DNA from: Eubacterium sp.
Lineage (GTDB): Bacteria; Bacillota; Clostridia; Lachnospirales; Lachnospiraceae
Reading direction: 5' to 3'
NCBI GenBank assembly: GCA_024684535.1
Contig: JAIKWQ010000083.1
Coordinates: forward strand, 1-37,090
DNA length: 37,090 nt
Shown here: positions 16,753 to 24,890 of the stretch, piece after piece
Layout: each line of letters begins with the position of its first letter
Numbering within the stretch: the first letter of the stretch is position 1
Notes under the pieces: generated by a model
The model's input: the letters and a program-made list of their open reading frames with translations, nothing else
Database searches by the model: none
Told to the model about the DNA's origin: nothing
Translations under genes and position numbers: made by a program

Positions 16753-18219
16753 TCACTGACCGTTTTTTTGTCTGAATTCTTCTTTCATTTTTTTCTTGTT
16801 TTCATACATCTTTGCATCTGCTCTCTTGAATACATCCTCAACTGTAGCATCATTATTTTTGTCATATAGAGCAAATCCCAACGCCGCAGACACCTTTTCC
16901 CATGGTTCATAAACCTGACTTTCCTGTCTGTGCTCAATTGATTCGGCAAACTTGCGAGATATAAGATTTATATTTCTGTAATCAGTGTTCTCAAGAATCA
17001 CCGCAAACTCATCTCCGCCCACCCTGTAAACAGGCGAATGCTTGAAATGGTTGCATATGATAGAAGCAATAGTGTTAATAGAAACATCACCCTTGTCGTG
17101 ACCATAGGTATCATTGATACGCTTCAGATCATTTAAATCTATAATAACAATTCCAAATTGCGCAAGATTTTTGGTGATACTATCCGAAAGCCTGATAGTA
17201 TCCCGCTCATACGCACGTTTGTTGCGCAATCCTGTCTGCGGATCTTTCGTAGCCATCTGAGTCATTTCCTGAGCTTCTTCTCTGGATTGCATCAACTGTT
17301 CTCTGGTCTTCACAAGGTTTGTTATGTATCTGTTCAAATCCTTCTCCATCTGTTTCATGGAGTCTGATAGTTCTCTGATCTCATCTCTTGATGACACAAC
17401 AACATCCGAGAACCTGGTGTTCTCAGCTTTATTTTCAGCATTGCAATACTCTTCAGCAGCGCTTGAAAGTCTTTTGATAGGTTTAACGATAAATCTGTTT
17501 ACAAGAAGGAATCCGATGATGCATATGACAACAGTCAGTGCCAGGAATGAGATAAGCGTCAGGTAAAAATAACTCTTCTGCTCACCTCTGACATCATTCA
17601 TCGATATGTCTAAACACGCATAACATATAACTTCGTCATTTTCTCCATACACAGGAACACCGGCCGTCAAAAGCCAGCCATACTCTTCTGTGTCCGTAAT
17701 ATACGGAGGATAGCCTCTTGCAGGATTTGTGAGAGACTCCTTGTTGACATCATATACCGGATCAAAACATCCCGGCGGACACGCATCTTCCACTGCAGCA
17801 TCCACCAGATAAATGGCATTTTTAGTCGGTACATCTATATAAACCAAATACATACAATCAACGTCTGTTTCATTCTGAACAGGCGTCAGGGTATCCAAGA
17901 TCTGCGTAAACTCAGGCATTTTTTTGACTTCGTCAAATCTTTCTATATACTCGTCAAATTCGGGACTACCCCACTCCTCGCTTCCTACCTTTTCATCTGT
18001 AGTACTGTATATGAGTTTGATCTTATCACGTACAGCTTTCGCAGCTACAGGATCCACCATATGTGATATGGCAGTTGCCAACTGTCTGGCATTATCCTTG
18101 TAGTTATTATCTATGGTATCATTAATTATACGGCTGCTCACAAAAAGACCCATGCTGCTCATAAGCAGCGCGAAAACAACGATCATTATGATTGCTTTTG
18201 TGCGTAGCGAAAATCTCAT
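16753..18219 (-). CDS. Membrane diguanylate cyclase with extracytoplasmic sensor and HAMP domain
   Basis: The 488-aa protein has a membrane segment (8-28), an extracytoplasmic sensor domain (about 30-215, Cache-like in layout), a second membrane segment (218-242), HAMP (243-295), a short coiled coil and a GGDEF domain (about 325-480) with intact VGGDEF (400-405) and IIDLNDLKRIND. It should make c-di-GMP from two GTP. The RxxD product-inhibition site expected shortly before GGDEF is absent, so feedback by that route is unlikely. The sensor has three cysteines close to one another (122, 147, 151). This is the first gene of the block, and GGAGG precedes its start. Confidence 0.9.
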   Translation of the reverse strand: MRFSLRTKAIIMIVVFALLMSSMGLFVSSRIINDTIDNNYKDNARQLATAISHMVDPVAAKAVRDKIKLIYSTTDEKVGSEEWGSPEFDEYIERFDEVKKMPEFTQILDTLTPVQNETDVDCMYLVYIDVPTKNAIYLVDAAVEDACPPGCFDPVYDVNKESLTNPARGYPPYITDTEEYGWLLTAGVPVYGENDEVICYACLDISMNDVRGEQKSYFYLTLISFLALTVVICIIGFLLVNRFIVKPIKRLSSAAEEYCNAENKAENTRFSDVVVSSRDEIRELSDSMKQMEKDLNRYITNLVKTREQLMQSREEAQEMTQMATKDPQTGLRNKRAYERDTIRLSDSITKNLAQFGIVIIDLNDLKRINDTYGHDKGDVSINTIASIICNHFKHSPVYRVGGDEFAVILENTDYRNINLISRKFAESIEHRQESQVYEPWEKVSAALGFALYDKNNDATVEDVFKRADAKMYENKKKMKEEFRQKNGQ

Positions 18220-18254
18220 ATAACTACCTCCGAAAGGTATTTGACGTACATTTT

Positions 18255-18283
18255 ATTATATCATTTTTTACTGAAGAATACAA
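18255..18283 (-). promoter_or_regulatory. Promoter for the GGDEF-kinase-kinase-radA block
   Basis: On the minus strand TTGTAT (18278-18283), a 17-base spacer and TATAAT (18255-18260) with an extended TGA before it lie about 35 bases before the GGDEF start codon. No terminator hairpin separates the lipase-like gene from this promoter. Confidence 0.75.
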
Positions 18284-18286
18284 CAA

Positions 18287-20362
18287 TTATTTGTTCCTGC
18301 GCGTCATCAAGCTTCCAAGAATAAATCCTATGACAAGCGTCACGATACCGACAATAATCATACCGCCATAGTTGTTTCCTCCGAAAACCGTCCCTAAGAA
18401 CGAAGCCTTTTTCCCGTCATTAAACACCGGTTGAATTACCGAGTTTCTCGAACCTGCTTTTTCAGTAAACTCCGTTGATGACCCAAGTGACTTGCCTGAT
18501 TTGGACTGCCATTCGACGAAGTCACTTTTATTTTCATCCGGTATAATAAGTTTGATTTCGTAACCATCGGGCGCAAAAATAACCCTGACATCATCGTTGG
18601 TCGCGTGATACATAATCGTGTTTTTTTCATCCATTTCAAGAGTAAATAGATATATCTGACTCTGTCCGTAGCTGACTTCCGGATCAGAACAGTATGTCAT
18701 GCTTTTTCCTTTAAACTTCGCAACTATCTCGCCATTTTTATTTTTGACCTCACCGGCCACGCGGTCAGGATTTCCTACGGTAACACCTGTATCAAGTCTG
18801 CTATCCGTAATTTTTGATGCTCCTTCATAGAAACTGTCACTCTTTTTTATAAGTTCAAAAAGACTGTCTCCCACGTGCGGCGCAACAAGTGTTTTGATGT
18901 TTAACATGATTGTTCCGAGCGCGCGTAAACACATATTATCATCTTTATCTGTAGAATAATCCGCATGCAATATATCAAGCGCAAGATGCACGATTGTTTT
19001 TTTATTTGCTTTGAGCGTTTCATAACTTGTTGCAGTGAGCGTATCCTTGAGCGGCTTGTCCACCAGACTCCAAAGGCTGTCATAAAAATCATCTATTTCT
19101 TTCTGCTTACTGAAGTGTTTGTTTATCCCATCTTTCAAACACATCAAAAGATTAAATGCAATTGATACAACTTCTTTATTCTCCTTCAAGCTCTTTTTCA
19201 GTTTGGTTTCAAGAGTTTTTATCTGTTCTTTTGAAAGAGACGTTACAATTCCAACAACATTTGCAATAGCATTCTGCGCGGTAGTCTCCTCTATCTTCTT
19301 CTCCGCGTAGGATGCTCTGTCCGGGAATACCTTTTTAAATAATGTCTCAAAATACCCAAGGAAATCCTTTGTTTCATCGGATGCTCCCTCCACTTTCTTA
19401 TACGCGAGGATTGGATTCTTTTTCAACAGTGCATTCTCAACCGTCGCAGAAAGGTTTAAATATTTCTGATCAATTTTGTATGAATCTTTGATTGTCTCAA
19501 CCACTCCATAGTGTCCAAACCCGAGATAAGAAGGCACAAACCATGGAATAGGATCAGATGAGCTCTCCACACAATGAATATTATTATACTTTCCAAAAAG
19601 CTTTTCTGTTCCACAAATTCTTGGTGCCTCAAAACAGTATGCAAAAACCTTTGACTCCGTCATAGCCAAACCACTGACATCCTTTGCTACAAGCTCAGCA
19701 ACAGCTGCGCTCCTGGAGTAACCCGTAACCCAAAAGACAATATTTTTCTCATCTCTAAGATATGTTTGCACATAGTTCCCCGCAGTCGAAAGCACCTTGT
19801 TTGCGCTTGATTTGAAACCTTCCGCATCACCTGAGCTTCCTACCAGGAAGTTGTTTTCCCACTCTGCTTCGTATCCCAAACCGCGTATAGCTATGGGGAC
19901 GATAACCTTGTCACCGACCTTTTTGTGCGCGATTGCAAAAGCAATTGAATCTGATGTCGGCCTGCTCATATAATCCTTATTTACCGAAATATCAGTGTAA
20001 CCGGTATCCGTAAGTAGTTGTCTCACTCCAAGCGATTTTTCCGTATAATCCTTATCTCCGCCTCTATGAAGATTGCCTGCCGACAAAGCAAGACACAAAG
20101 ACATCGACGCCAGATGTTCATCATACTTTCCCGGATCTCCGTCAAAATATCCGTCACTGTAGAAAAATTGATCATATATGTCCTTGTTTTTATTATACGA
20201 AGGATACAAAAATTTTCCCGTAATTACAGACGAGTTTCCAACCTTTGTTTCCTCCGTGATCGCAGCATTTGCCGTACCGGCTATAAATCCCACCGGCATA
20301 GATAATGCGATAACAAGAAGCATAAAAATGCTCCATAACCTTTTAAATAATCTATTTTTCAT
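18287..20362 (-). CDS. Secreted, tail-anchored lipase-like alpha/beta hydrolase
   Basis: The 691-aa protein has a signal peptide (cleavage likely near ANA-A, about residue 33) and an alpha/beta-hydrolase region of the class-3-lipase type. The nucleophile elbow is VTGYSRSAA (Ser216), an acid candidate is Asp270 (SSSDPIPWF) and a histidine candidate is His284 (GFGHYG). The elbow has Ser where the usual GxSxG has its last Gly. A helical, Lys-rich insert (about 290-500) and a C-terminal beta region (about 530-660, INLAC-repeat-like) follow. A single membrane segment (about 665-685) ends in the basic tail RRNK, so the enzyme should sit on the outer face of the membrane. AGGAGG lies 8 bases before the start. 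It follows the dehydrogenase gene by 40 bases. The substrate is unknown. Confidence 0.72.
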   Translation of the reverse strand: MKNRLFKRLWSIFMLLVIALSMPVGFIAGTANAAITEETKVGNSSVITGKFLYPSYNKNKDIYDQFFYSDGYFDGDPGKYDEHLASMSLCLALSAGNLHRGGDKDYTEKSLGVRQLLTDTGYTDISVNKDYMSRPTSDSIAFAIAHKKVGDKVIVPIAIRGLGYEAEWENNFLVGSSGDAEGFKSSANKVLSTAGNYVQTYLRDEKNIVFWVTGYSRSAAVAELVAKDVSGLAMTESKVFAYCFEAPRICGTEKLFGKYNNIHCVESSSDPIPWFVPSYLGFGHYGVVETIKDSYKIDQKYLNLSATVENALLKKNPILAYKKVEGASDETKDFLGYFETLFKKVFPDRASYAEKKIEETTAQNAIANVVGIVTSLSKEQIKTLETKLKKSLKENKEVVSIAFNLLMCLKDGINKHFSKQKEIDDFYDSLWSLVDKPLKDTLTATSYETLKANKKTIVHLALDILHADYSTDKDDNMCLRALGTIMLNIKTLVAPHVGDSLFELIKKSDSFYEGASKITDSRLDTGVTVGNPDRVAGEVKNKNGEIVAKFKGKSMTYCSDPEVSYGQSQIYLFTLEMDEKNTIMYHATNDDVRVIFAPDGYEIKLIIPDENKSDFVEWQSKSGKSLGSSTEFTEKAGSRNSVIQPVFNDGKKASFLGTVFGGNNYGGMIIVGIVTLVIGFILGSLMTRRNK

Positions 20363-20402
20363 CCCCTAAGCCTCCTTCATCTGAATAGTTGTCGTTTTCC
20401 AA

Positions 20403-21824
20403 TCATTGCGTAACAACCGATCTCGGCTGACCGTCAAGCCACGCTCTGATACTTTCTGCCACGTCACTTACGAGCCTTTTCCTGGCTTCAAGCGGAGCCC
20501 ACGCCATATGCGGTGTGAGTACAAGTTTTTCCTTTCCGTCATCTCCACTATGATTTTCCATATATTTCATAAGCGGACTGTCTGCGGGAAGCGGTTCTTT
20601 TTCATAGACATCCAATGCCGCACCTGCAATAAGTCCGTCTTCAATCGCCCTTACCAAATCCCCTTCCACAACGATCGGACCTCTACCGAGATTCAAAAAT
20701 ACACCGCCGGGCTTACATTTTTTAAATGCTTTATAATTCATAAGCCCACGCGTTTTTTCGTTCAAAGGCGCGTGACAGGAAATCACATCGCTTGTTGCCA
20801 AAAGTCTCTCGAAATCCAACTGTTTGTACGGCACATCATATGTGGAACCACTTGCGGAATAATAAACTACATCCATACCGAAAGCTGTTGCGACTTCCGC
20901 CACCCGACGCCCTATGGCACCGAGTCCTATGATTCCGAATCTTTTTCCGTTTAATTCGTGAAACTCTCTCCCCATATGCGTAAATGATTCCTGCGAAGAG
21001 TATTCGCCTGAATTTACATAGTTACTGTAATATCCAATCTTTTCCCAGAGGGACAAAAGCAATGCAAACGTATGCTGAACCACCGCTTCCGTCGAATACC
21101 CTCTTGAATTGGTAACTGTTATTCCTCGCGAAGTACAGTAATCTATATCGATATTGTTGTATCCCGTTGCAGCCTCGCAAATAAGTTTGATATTCTGCGC
21201 ATCTTTCATCACGCTCTCATCGATGATGCATTTGTTCGGCACAACTATAGTAGCATTTTTAATCCTCTCCGCAACTTTATCCTGCGGAGTATGGTCATAT
21301 GTTTTCAAATCTCCGAATTCGGAAAGCTCTTCAAAACTTACTCCGGCTGCATCCGCTTCCAAAACGACTATGGACATTTTTCCGACGGATGACGTATGTT
21401 TTTTCAGCTCACGACACAGATACTCATATCTGAGTTTTTTCTCTTCCTTGCTGAAATGGACCTCCCTGAACTGTTCAGGATTGTCCTCATACGACAGGAC
21501 TTCGTCTCCAAACTGTTCACTGGTCAGATCAAACACGTGACCGTCGACACAGTTGTAGCAATGATAATTCCCACCGGGTCTTAAGACTCCGTAAACTTCA
21601 CCGCCAAATATATCCTGTACCAGAAAAGCTGTCACTGAGCACTGGCCCAGCGTGATGTTTTCCTCACTCCACTCGGATCTGAGTCTCGGTGCGCATGAAT
21701 ACTCACACCAGATATTCAAAAGCACATCATATAGATCCTGCGGGGTAGCTATACCGGGATATTCATCGGAAACAGGAGGAACTGTCGCATCCTCCCATCC
21801 ATAAAACTTGTAAGTCTTTGACAT
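20403..21824 (-). CDS. Fusion of a YunG-like domain and a D-2-hydroxyacid dehydrogenase
   Basis: Residues 1-147 resemble YunG-family proteins (LGQCSVTAFLVQDIFGGE, then an HCYN...DGHVFDLTSEQF region). Residues about 150-470 form an NAD-dependent D-isomer-specific 2-hydroxyacid dehydrogenase: GLGAIG (300-305), Arg381 in LGRGPIV, Glu410 in YEKEP and His439 in LTPHMAW, the usual catalytic Arg-Glu-His set. A normal dehydrogenase of this family is about 320 aa, which fits the C-terminal part alone. The N-terminal Cys62, His88 and Asp99 could be a papain- or transglutaminase-like site, but that is speculation. The start follows a terminator by about 33 bases, with AAAGGA as the ribosome site. The substrate is unknown. 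Confidence 0.82.
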   Translation of the reverse strand: MSKTYKFYGWEDATVPPVSDEYPGIATPQDLYDVLLNIWCEYSCAPRLRSEWSEENITLGQCSVTAFLVQDIFGGEVYGVLRPGGNYHCYNCVDGHVFDLTSEQFGDEVLSYEDNPEQFREVHFSKEEKKLRYEYLCRELKKHTSSVGKMSIVVLEADAAGVSFEELSEFGDLKTYDHTPQDKVAERIKNATIVVPNKCIIDESVMKDAQNIKLICEAATGYNNIDIDYCTSRGITVTNSRGYSTEAVVQHTFALLLSLWEKIGYYSNYVNSGEYSSQESFTHMGREFHELNGKRFGIIGLGAIGRRVAEVATAFGMDVVYYSASGSTYDVPYKQLDFERLLATSDVISCHAPLNEKTRGLMNYKAFKKCKPGGVFLNLGRGPIVVEGDLVRAIEDGLIAGAALDVYEKEPLPADSPLMKYMENHSGDDGKEKLVLTPHMAWAPLEARKRLVSDVAESIRAWLDGQPRSVVTQ

Positions 21825-21856
21825 TTTTTGTAGTCCTTTGTATGATTCCTTTGGTC

Positions 21857-21890
21857 AAAAAATCACCGGCGTGGTGAACCGGTGATTTTT
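21857..21890 (-). terminator. Strong terminator after the 137-aa conserved gene
   Basis: A 12-bp perfect stem (arms 21858-21869 and 21879-21890) with a 9-base loop is flanked by A and T runs on both sides. It is 20 bases past the stop at 21910, and the minus-strand transcript ends in TTTTTT. It may also work in the other direction. Confidence 0.9.
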
Positions 21891-21909
21891 ATTTGTTGTT
21901 TGAAAAACA

Positions 21910-22323
21910 TCAGAGCTTCGAGATGTGTACTGACGACTTCACTCCTGAATCAAGCTCTATACTTGCGCTGAGCTTTCCTCCGAGATTAGTCTTGATACTT
22001 CCGGCAGACTTACCGTCCACCTCGAGCTCGTAGAGGGTGTCCTCATCCAATTCAACTGTAAATGACAGATCTCCGGGCGCCTCAACATCGAATGAAAGAT
22101 CATTTTTGTCACCTTTGAAATTTGTTACTGCAGACCCCGGTACTGATTCATACACCATAGAGCCATTGCGCTCAAGTCTGGTAATTTCTTTGAAGGTTTT
22201 GATCTTGTAAGTTGCGCCATCGTACGGAAAATCAGACTTTTTTGTCTTACTGTCCAATTCGTAGTTACCGAAGCTCAGAGAGCCGTCACCTTCCTCGCGG
22301 ATGAGTTCTTCTACTACACTCAT
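21910..22323 (-). CDS. Small conserved clostridial protein of unknown function
   Basis: The 137-aa protein has no signal peptide or membrane segment. It is acidic at the N-terminus (SVVEELIREEGDG, SFGNYELD) and all-beta in character, with an ending GGKLSASIELDSG. I recognise this as a family common in clostridia that databases sometimes label endosialidase; nothing in it resembles a sialidase active site, so I would not use that name. AAGGAGG lies 6 bases before the ATG. It has its own promoter and terminator, and a small hairpin in the leader. The function is unknown. Confidence 0.75.
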   Translation of the reverse strand: MSVVEELIREEGDGSLSFGNYELDSKTKKSDFPYDGATYKIKTFKEITRLERNGSMVYESVPGSAVTNFKGDKNDLSFDVEAPGDLSFTVELDEDTLYELEVDGKSAGSIKTNLGGKLSASIELDSGVKSSVHISKL

Positions 22324-22344
22324 ATGTGTCCTCCTTAAATATGC

Positions 22345-22361
22345 GGCGATAAATCACCGCC
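22345..22361 (-). promoter_or_regulatory. Small hairpin in the leader of the 137-aa gene
   Basis: The transcribed leader can fold GGCGGT against ATCGCC (6 bp with one G-U pair, 5-base loop) about 14 bases before the ribosome site. There is no U run, so it is not a terminator. It may stabilise the mRNA 5' end or have no function. Confidence 0.35.
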
Positions 22362-22381
22362 ACGATAAATGTCCTGGTATC

Positions 22382-22410
22382 ATTATACAACATCCTTTTC
22401 GATTTATCAA
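22382..22410 (-). promoter_or_regulatory. Promoter for the 137-aa conserved gene
   Basis: On the minus strand TTGATA (22405-22410), a 17-base spacer and a perfect TATAAT (22382-22387) lie about 60 bases before the start codon, between mntP and the small gene. Confidence 0.8.
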
Positions 22411-22417
22411 ATGATTT

Positions 22418-22990
22418 TCAAAAAAATGTGATAGTAATTATCCCAAGGTGCTCAAGTAGAATTTTCAGACCAATCAGAATCAGAATTATCCCTCCTGCCA
22501 TCTCCGCTTTCGACTTAAACTTGGCGCCAAATATGCTTCCGACCCATATGCCTATTCCGGACAGAACAAAGGTTATGATTGCTATAAGTCCTGCAGACGG
22601 CAGGATGCTCACTTCCAAAAACGCAAAGGTCACTCCAACGGCCAACGCGTCTATGCTGGTTGCTATGGCAAGCAGCAGCATAGTTTTGAATCCGAAATCG
22701 TCATTTTGTTCCTCGTCTTTTCCATACGCTTCGTGAATCATACTGATTCCTATCAACAGAAGTAGAACAAACGCTATCCAGTGATCTATGCTTTCTATCA
22801 ATGATTTGAAATTCACGCCGAGCAGCCAACCTATGATTGGCATCAATCCCTGAAACCCTCCGAAGTAGATTCCTGCAAGGAGCACATGCTTTAGTTTTAT
22901 TTTTTCGACGCTCAATCCTTTGCATATGGATACCGCAAAGGCATCCATGCTGAGACCCACAGCTATCAAGCATAGCTCTAAAACAGACAT
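22418..22990 (-). CDS. mntP: Manganese efflux pump MntP
   Basis: This 190-aa membrane protein has six hydrophobic helices in two related halves, each carrying a conserved Asp motif: [10 protein letters not shown] near residue 16 and [10 protein letters not shown] near residue 113. This is the MntP (YebN) family that exports Mn(II). A charged loop (KDEEQNDDF) joins the halves. The gene lies 29 bases after the S1-protein gene; that gap holds only an AAGGA-type ribosome site and has no room for the Mn-sensing yybP-ykoY riboswitch often found before mntP. Expression probably depends on the upstream operon. Confidence 0.92.
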   Translation of the reverse strand: MSVLELCLIAVGLSMDAFAVSICKGLSVEKIKLKHVLLAGIYFGGFQGLMPIIGWLLGVNFKSLIESIDHWIAFVLLLLIGISMIHEAYGKDEEQNDDFGFKTMLLLAIATSIDALAVGVTFAFLEVSILPSAGLIAIITFVLSGIGIWVGSIFGAKFKSKAEMAGGIILILIGLKILLEHLGIITITFF

Positions 22991-23019
22991 TGTTTTCCCA
23001 ATCCTTTTTCAAAATAGTT

Positions 23020-23937
23020 TCAATCAAGTTTGATTCCGGCAAATGCGCTTGCGATTGTTCCTCCGTCATCTTCGTCGTGGTACTCAAGCGAATCATCTTC
23101 TTCATCATCAAGTTCCGGCGCCGCCATCTCGACAGCCTGCTTCATACTGAGCTTGATTTTCCCTTCTTCTACTGAAAGGATTTTCACTTTCACTCTGTCA
23201 CCGTACTTGACAACTTCTTTCGGTGATTTCAAAAATTTATCCGTTATTTCTGAAATATGCACAAGCCCGGTCAACTCGTCGCCTATGTCGACAAAACAAC
23301 CGTAAGGCTCTATTCTTACAACTTCGCCTTCGGTGATATAGCCTTTTTGCAAAGCGTTTATTTTTTTATCGTGTCTGGCAGCAGCAAGTTCTCTTTCAAC
23401 TTCCTTTGCCGAGAGAACAAGTTTATTTTTTTCTTCATCACATGTGATCACAACCACGTGAAGCTTCCTTCCGACGTACGGTTCCACGTCTTCGACATAT
23501 TCAAGCGCGAGTTGAGAGGCAGGAATGAACGCGCGCTGTCCTTCCACGTATGCTATCACGCCTCCGTTTACCGACGATTGCACTTTAACACTAAACACCT
23601 CGTGGTTATCCATAGCTTCTTTGAGCTTTTTCCATGCATCCTCCCTGACCGCTTCTTTTCGGGACAAAAGCACTCGCCCCTGACCGTCATCACTATCTAG
23701 AACTACGGCTGTTATGGCATCTCCGGTTCTAAGCTCATCCATTGCGTGAAAACTCGGATCATCACTGTATTCATCAGGGTAGATGACACCTTGCGAAAAA
23801 GTGTGAAGGTCCACCATGACTTCTTCTTCCTCGACGCTGATTATGGTTCCATGTATGATGTCACCTTCCTTGAATTTTCTCAATGAGGCATTTATTTCAT
23901 CCTCAAAATCTGCCATTGTTTCCATAGTTTCGCTCAT
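23020..23937 (-). CDS. S1-domain RNA-binding protein (short ribosomal protein S1 homologue)
   Basis: The protein is 305 aa from the ATG at 23937, preceded by GGAGGGGG. It has three S1 domains (about 24-94, 112-178 and 199-266) and a very acidic tail (about 275-292). The third domain is the canonical one (EGEVVRIEPYGCFVDIGDELTGLVHISEI region, split by strands). Proteobacterial S1 has six domains and Bacillus YpfD about four, so this is the short clostridial type. It probably binds mRNA on or near the ribosome. It precedes mntP in an operon. Confidence 0.85.
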   Translation of the reverse strand: MSETMETMADFEDEINASLRKFKEGDIIHGTIISVEEEEVMVDLHTFSQGVIYPDEYSDDPSFHAMDELRTGDAITAVVLDSDDGQGRVLLSRKEAVREDAWKKLKEAMDNHEVFSVKVQSSVNGGVIAYVEGQRAFIPASQLALEYVEDVEPYVGRKLHVVVITCDEEKNKLVLSAKEVERELAAARHDKKINALQKGYITEGEVVRIEPYGCFVDIGDELTGLVHISEITDKFLKSPKEVVKYGDRVKVKILSVEEGKIKLSMKQAVEMAAPELDDEEDDSLEYHDEDDGGTIASAFAGIKLD

Positions 23938-23959
23938 AACCCCCTCCAATTATTTCAGA

Positions 23960-24430
23960 TTATATTTCAGCCTCCATCGCATAATAATAAGGCTTCATTC
24001 CGCATTTTTCATAGAATCTTTTTGCGCTTTGATTGCACTCCCATACGTGAAGTGTAACTCTGTCAAATGCATTTACTTTCGCATAATGTATCACTTCGTC
24101 ATACAATTCTTTTGCAAGTCCTTGCCCGCGCAAACTCTCATCCAGACAGATATCATCGATATACAATTCCGTATTATCTACGAGATTATTTTTGCCGAGA
24201 ATTCTTTTTATACAGCAAAACGCGTATCCCTGAACAACATCAGAGTCGTCCGTTCCGACAAAAACAGGCGTCGTCGGATCACATAGTATTTCCTCAAGCT
24301 GTTCTTCATTATACTTTGTTTTATCGTGTATAAATAAATCCGGCCGCCCATCGGCATGGACATTATTTACCTGCTTTAATAATTCAAGAATTCTCGGAAT
24401 ATCTTTTGCTTCTCCTCTTCTGATAATCAT
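23960..24430 (-). CDS. GNAT-family N-acetyltransferase
   Basis: The 156-aa protein has the GNAT fold: an N-terminal strand MIIRRGEAKDIPRI, an acceptor-side region with IDDICLDESLRGQGLAKELYD (split here: IDDICLDE, then RGQGLAKEL as the acetyl-CoA loop), and a C-terminal NQSAKRFYEKCGM motif typical of the family. The acceptor substrate is unknown. The ATG overlaps the NUDIX stop by one base (TAATG), with GGAGGAG directly before it, so translation is coupled. Confidence 0.88.
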   Translation of the reverse strand: MIIRRGEAKDIPRILELLKQVNNVHADGRPDLFIHDKTKYNEEQLEEILCDPTTPVFVGTDDSDVVQGYAFCCIKRILGKNNLVDNTELYIDDICLDESLRGQGLAKELYDEVIHYAKVNAFDRVTLHVWECNQSAKRFYEKCGMKPYYYAMEAEI

Positions 24431-24888
24431 TACTCCTCCACCGATGAAACAAGCTTGTTTCCCTCATATACTAATTTTAGAGAAAAGAACTCTTTTCCCT
24501 CAAGAAGCCACTTTAAAAAAATGCGATCTCCCTCCCAGAGATTTAGTTCCATAAGTTTATCTTTATCAACCCACTTCAGTTCTCCCTCATCACACTCAGA
24601 AAGCTCTCCTGTGAAGTCATCTGCTGTATACAAAAACATGTATTCAGTTTCCCACTCGTCTGAAATAAACGTGATGATTCCCCTCATTTTGTAGGATGTC
24701 AGGGTAAGCCCTGTTTCTTCTTTCACCTCCCTGAGCAGGCACTCTTCAGGCGATTCATTTTTCAAAAAATGTCCCCCCACGCCTATCCACTTTCCATGAT
24801 TTATATCCACGTCTTTTTTTACGCGGTGGAGCATGAGATATTTGTTATCTTTCTCGATATAACACAGTGTAGTTAATGATGATTTCAT
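24430..24888 (-). CDS. NUDIX hydrolase (MutT-like)
   Basis: The 152-aa protein carries a complete NUDIX box: the conserved Gly begins GHFLKNE, and REVKEETGL completes it. The N-terminus (TTLCYIEKDNKYLMLHR) and the tail resemble MutT/8-oxo-dGTP diphosphatase-type proteins that clean the nucleotide pool, but substrate cannot be fixed from the box alone. It starts two bases after the SGNH-hydrolase stop and overlaps the GNAT gene by one base. Confidence 0.9.
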   Translation of the reverse strand: MKSSLTTLCYIEKDNKYLMLHRVKKDVDINHGKWIGVGGHFLKNESPEECLLREVKEETGLTLTSYKMRGIITFISDEWETEYMFLYTADDFTGELSECDEGELKWVDKDKLMELNLWEGDRIFLKWLLEGKEFFSLKLVYEGNKLVSSVEE

Positions 24889-24890
24889 AA

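Noticed and set aside
22991-23019. yybP-ykoY manganese riboswitch before mntP
   Set aside because: Only 29 bases are available and they hold the ribosome site; a riboswitch of this class needs about 100 bases.
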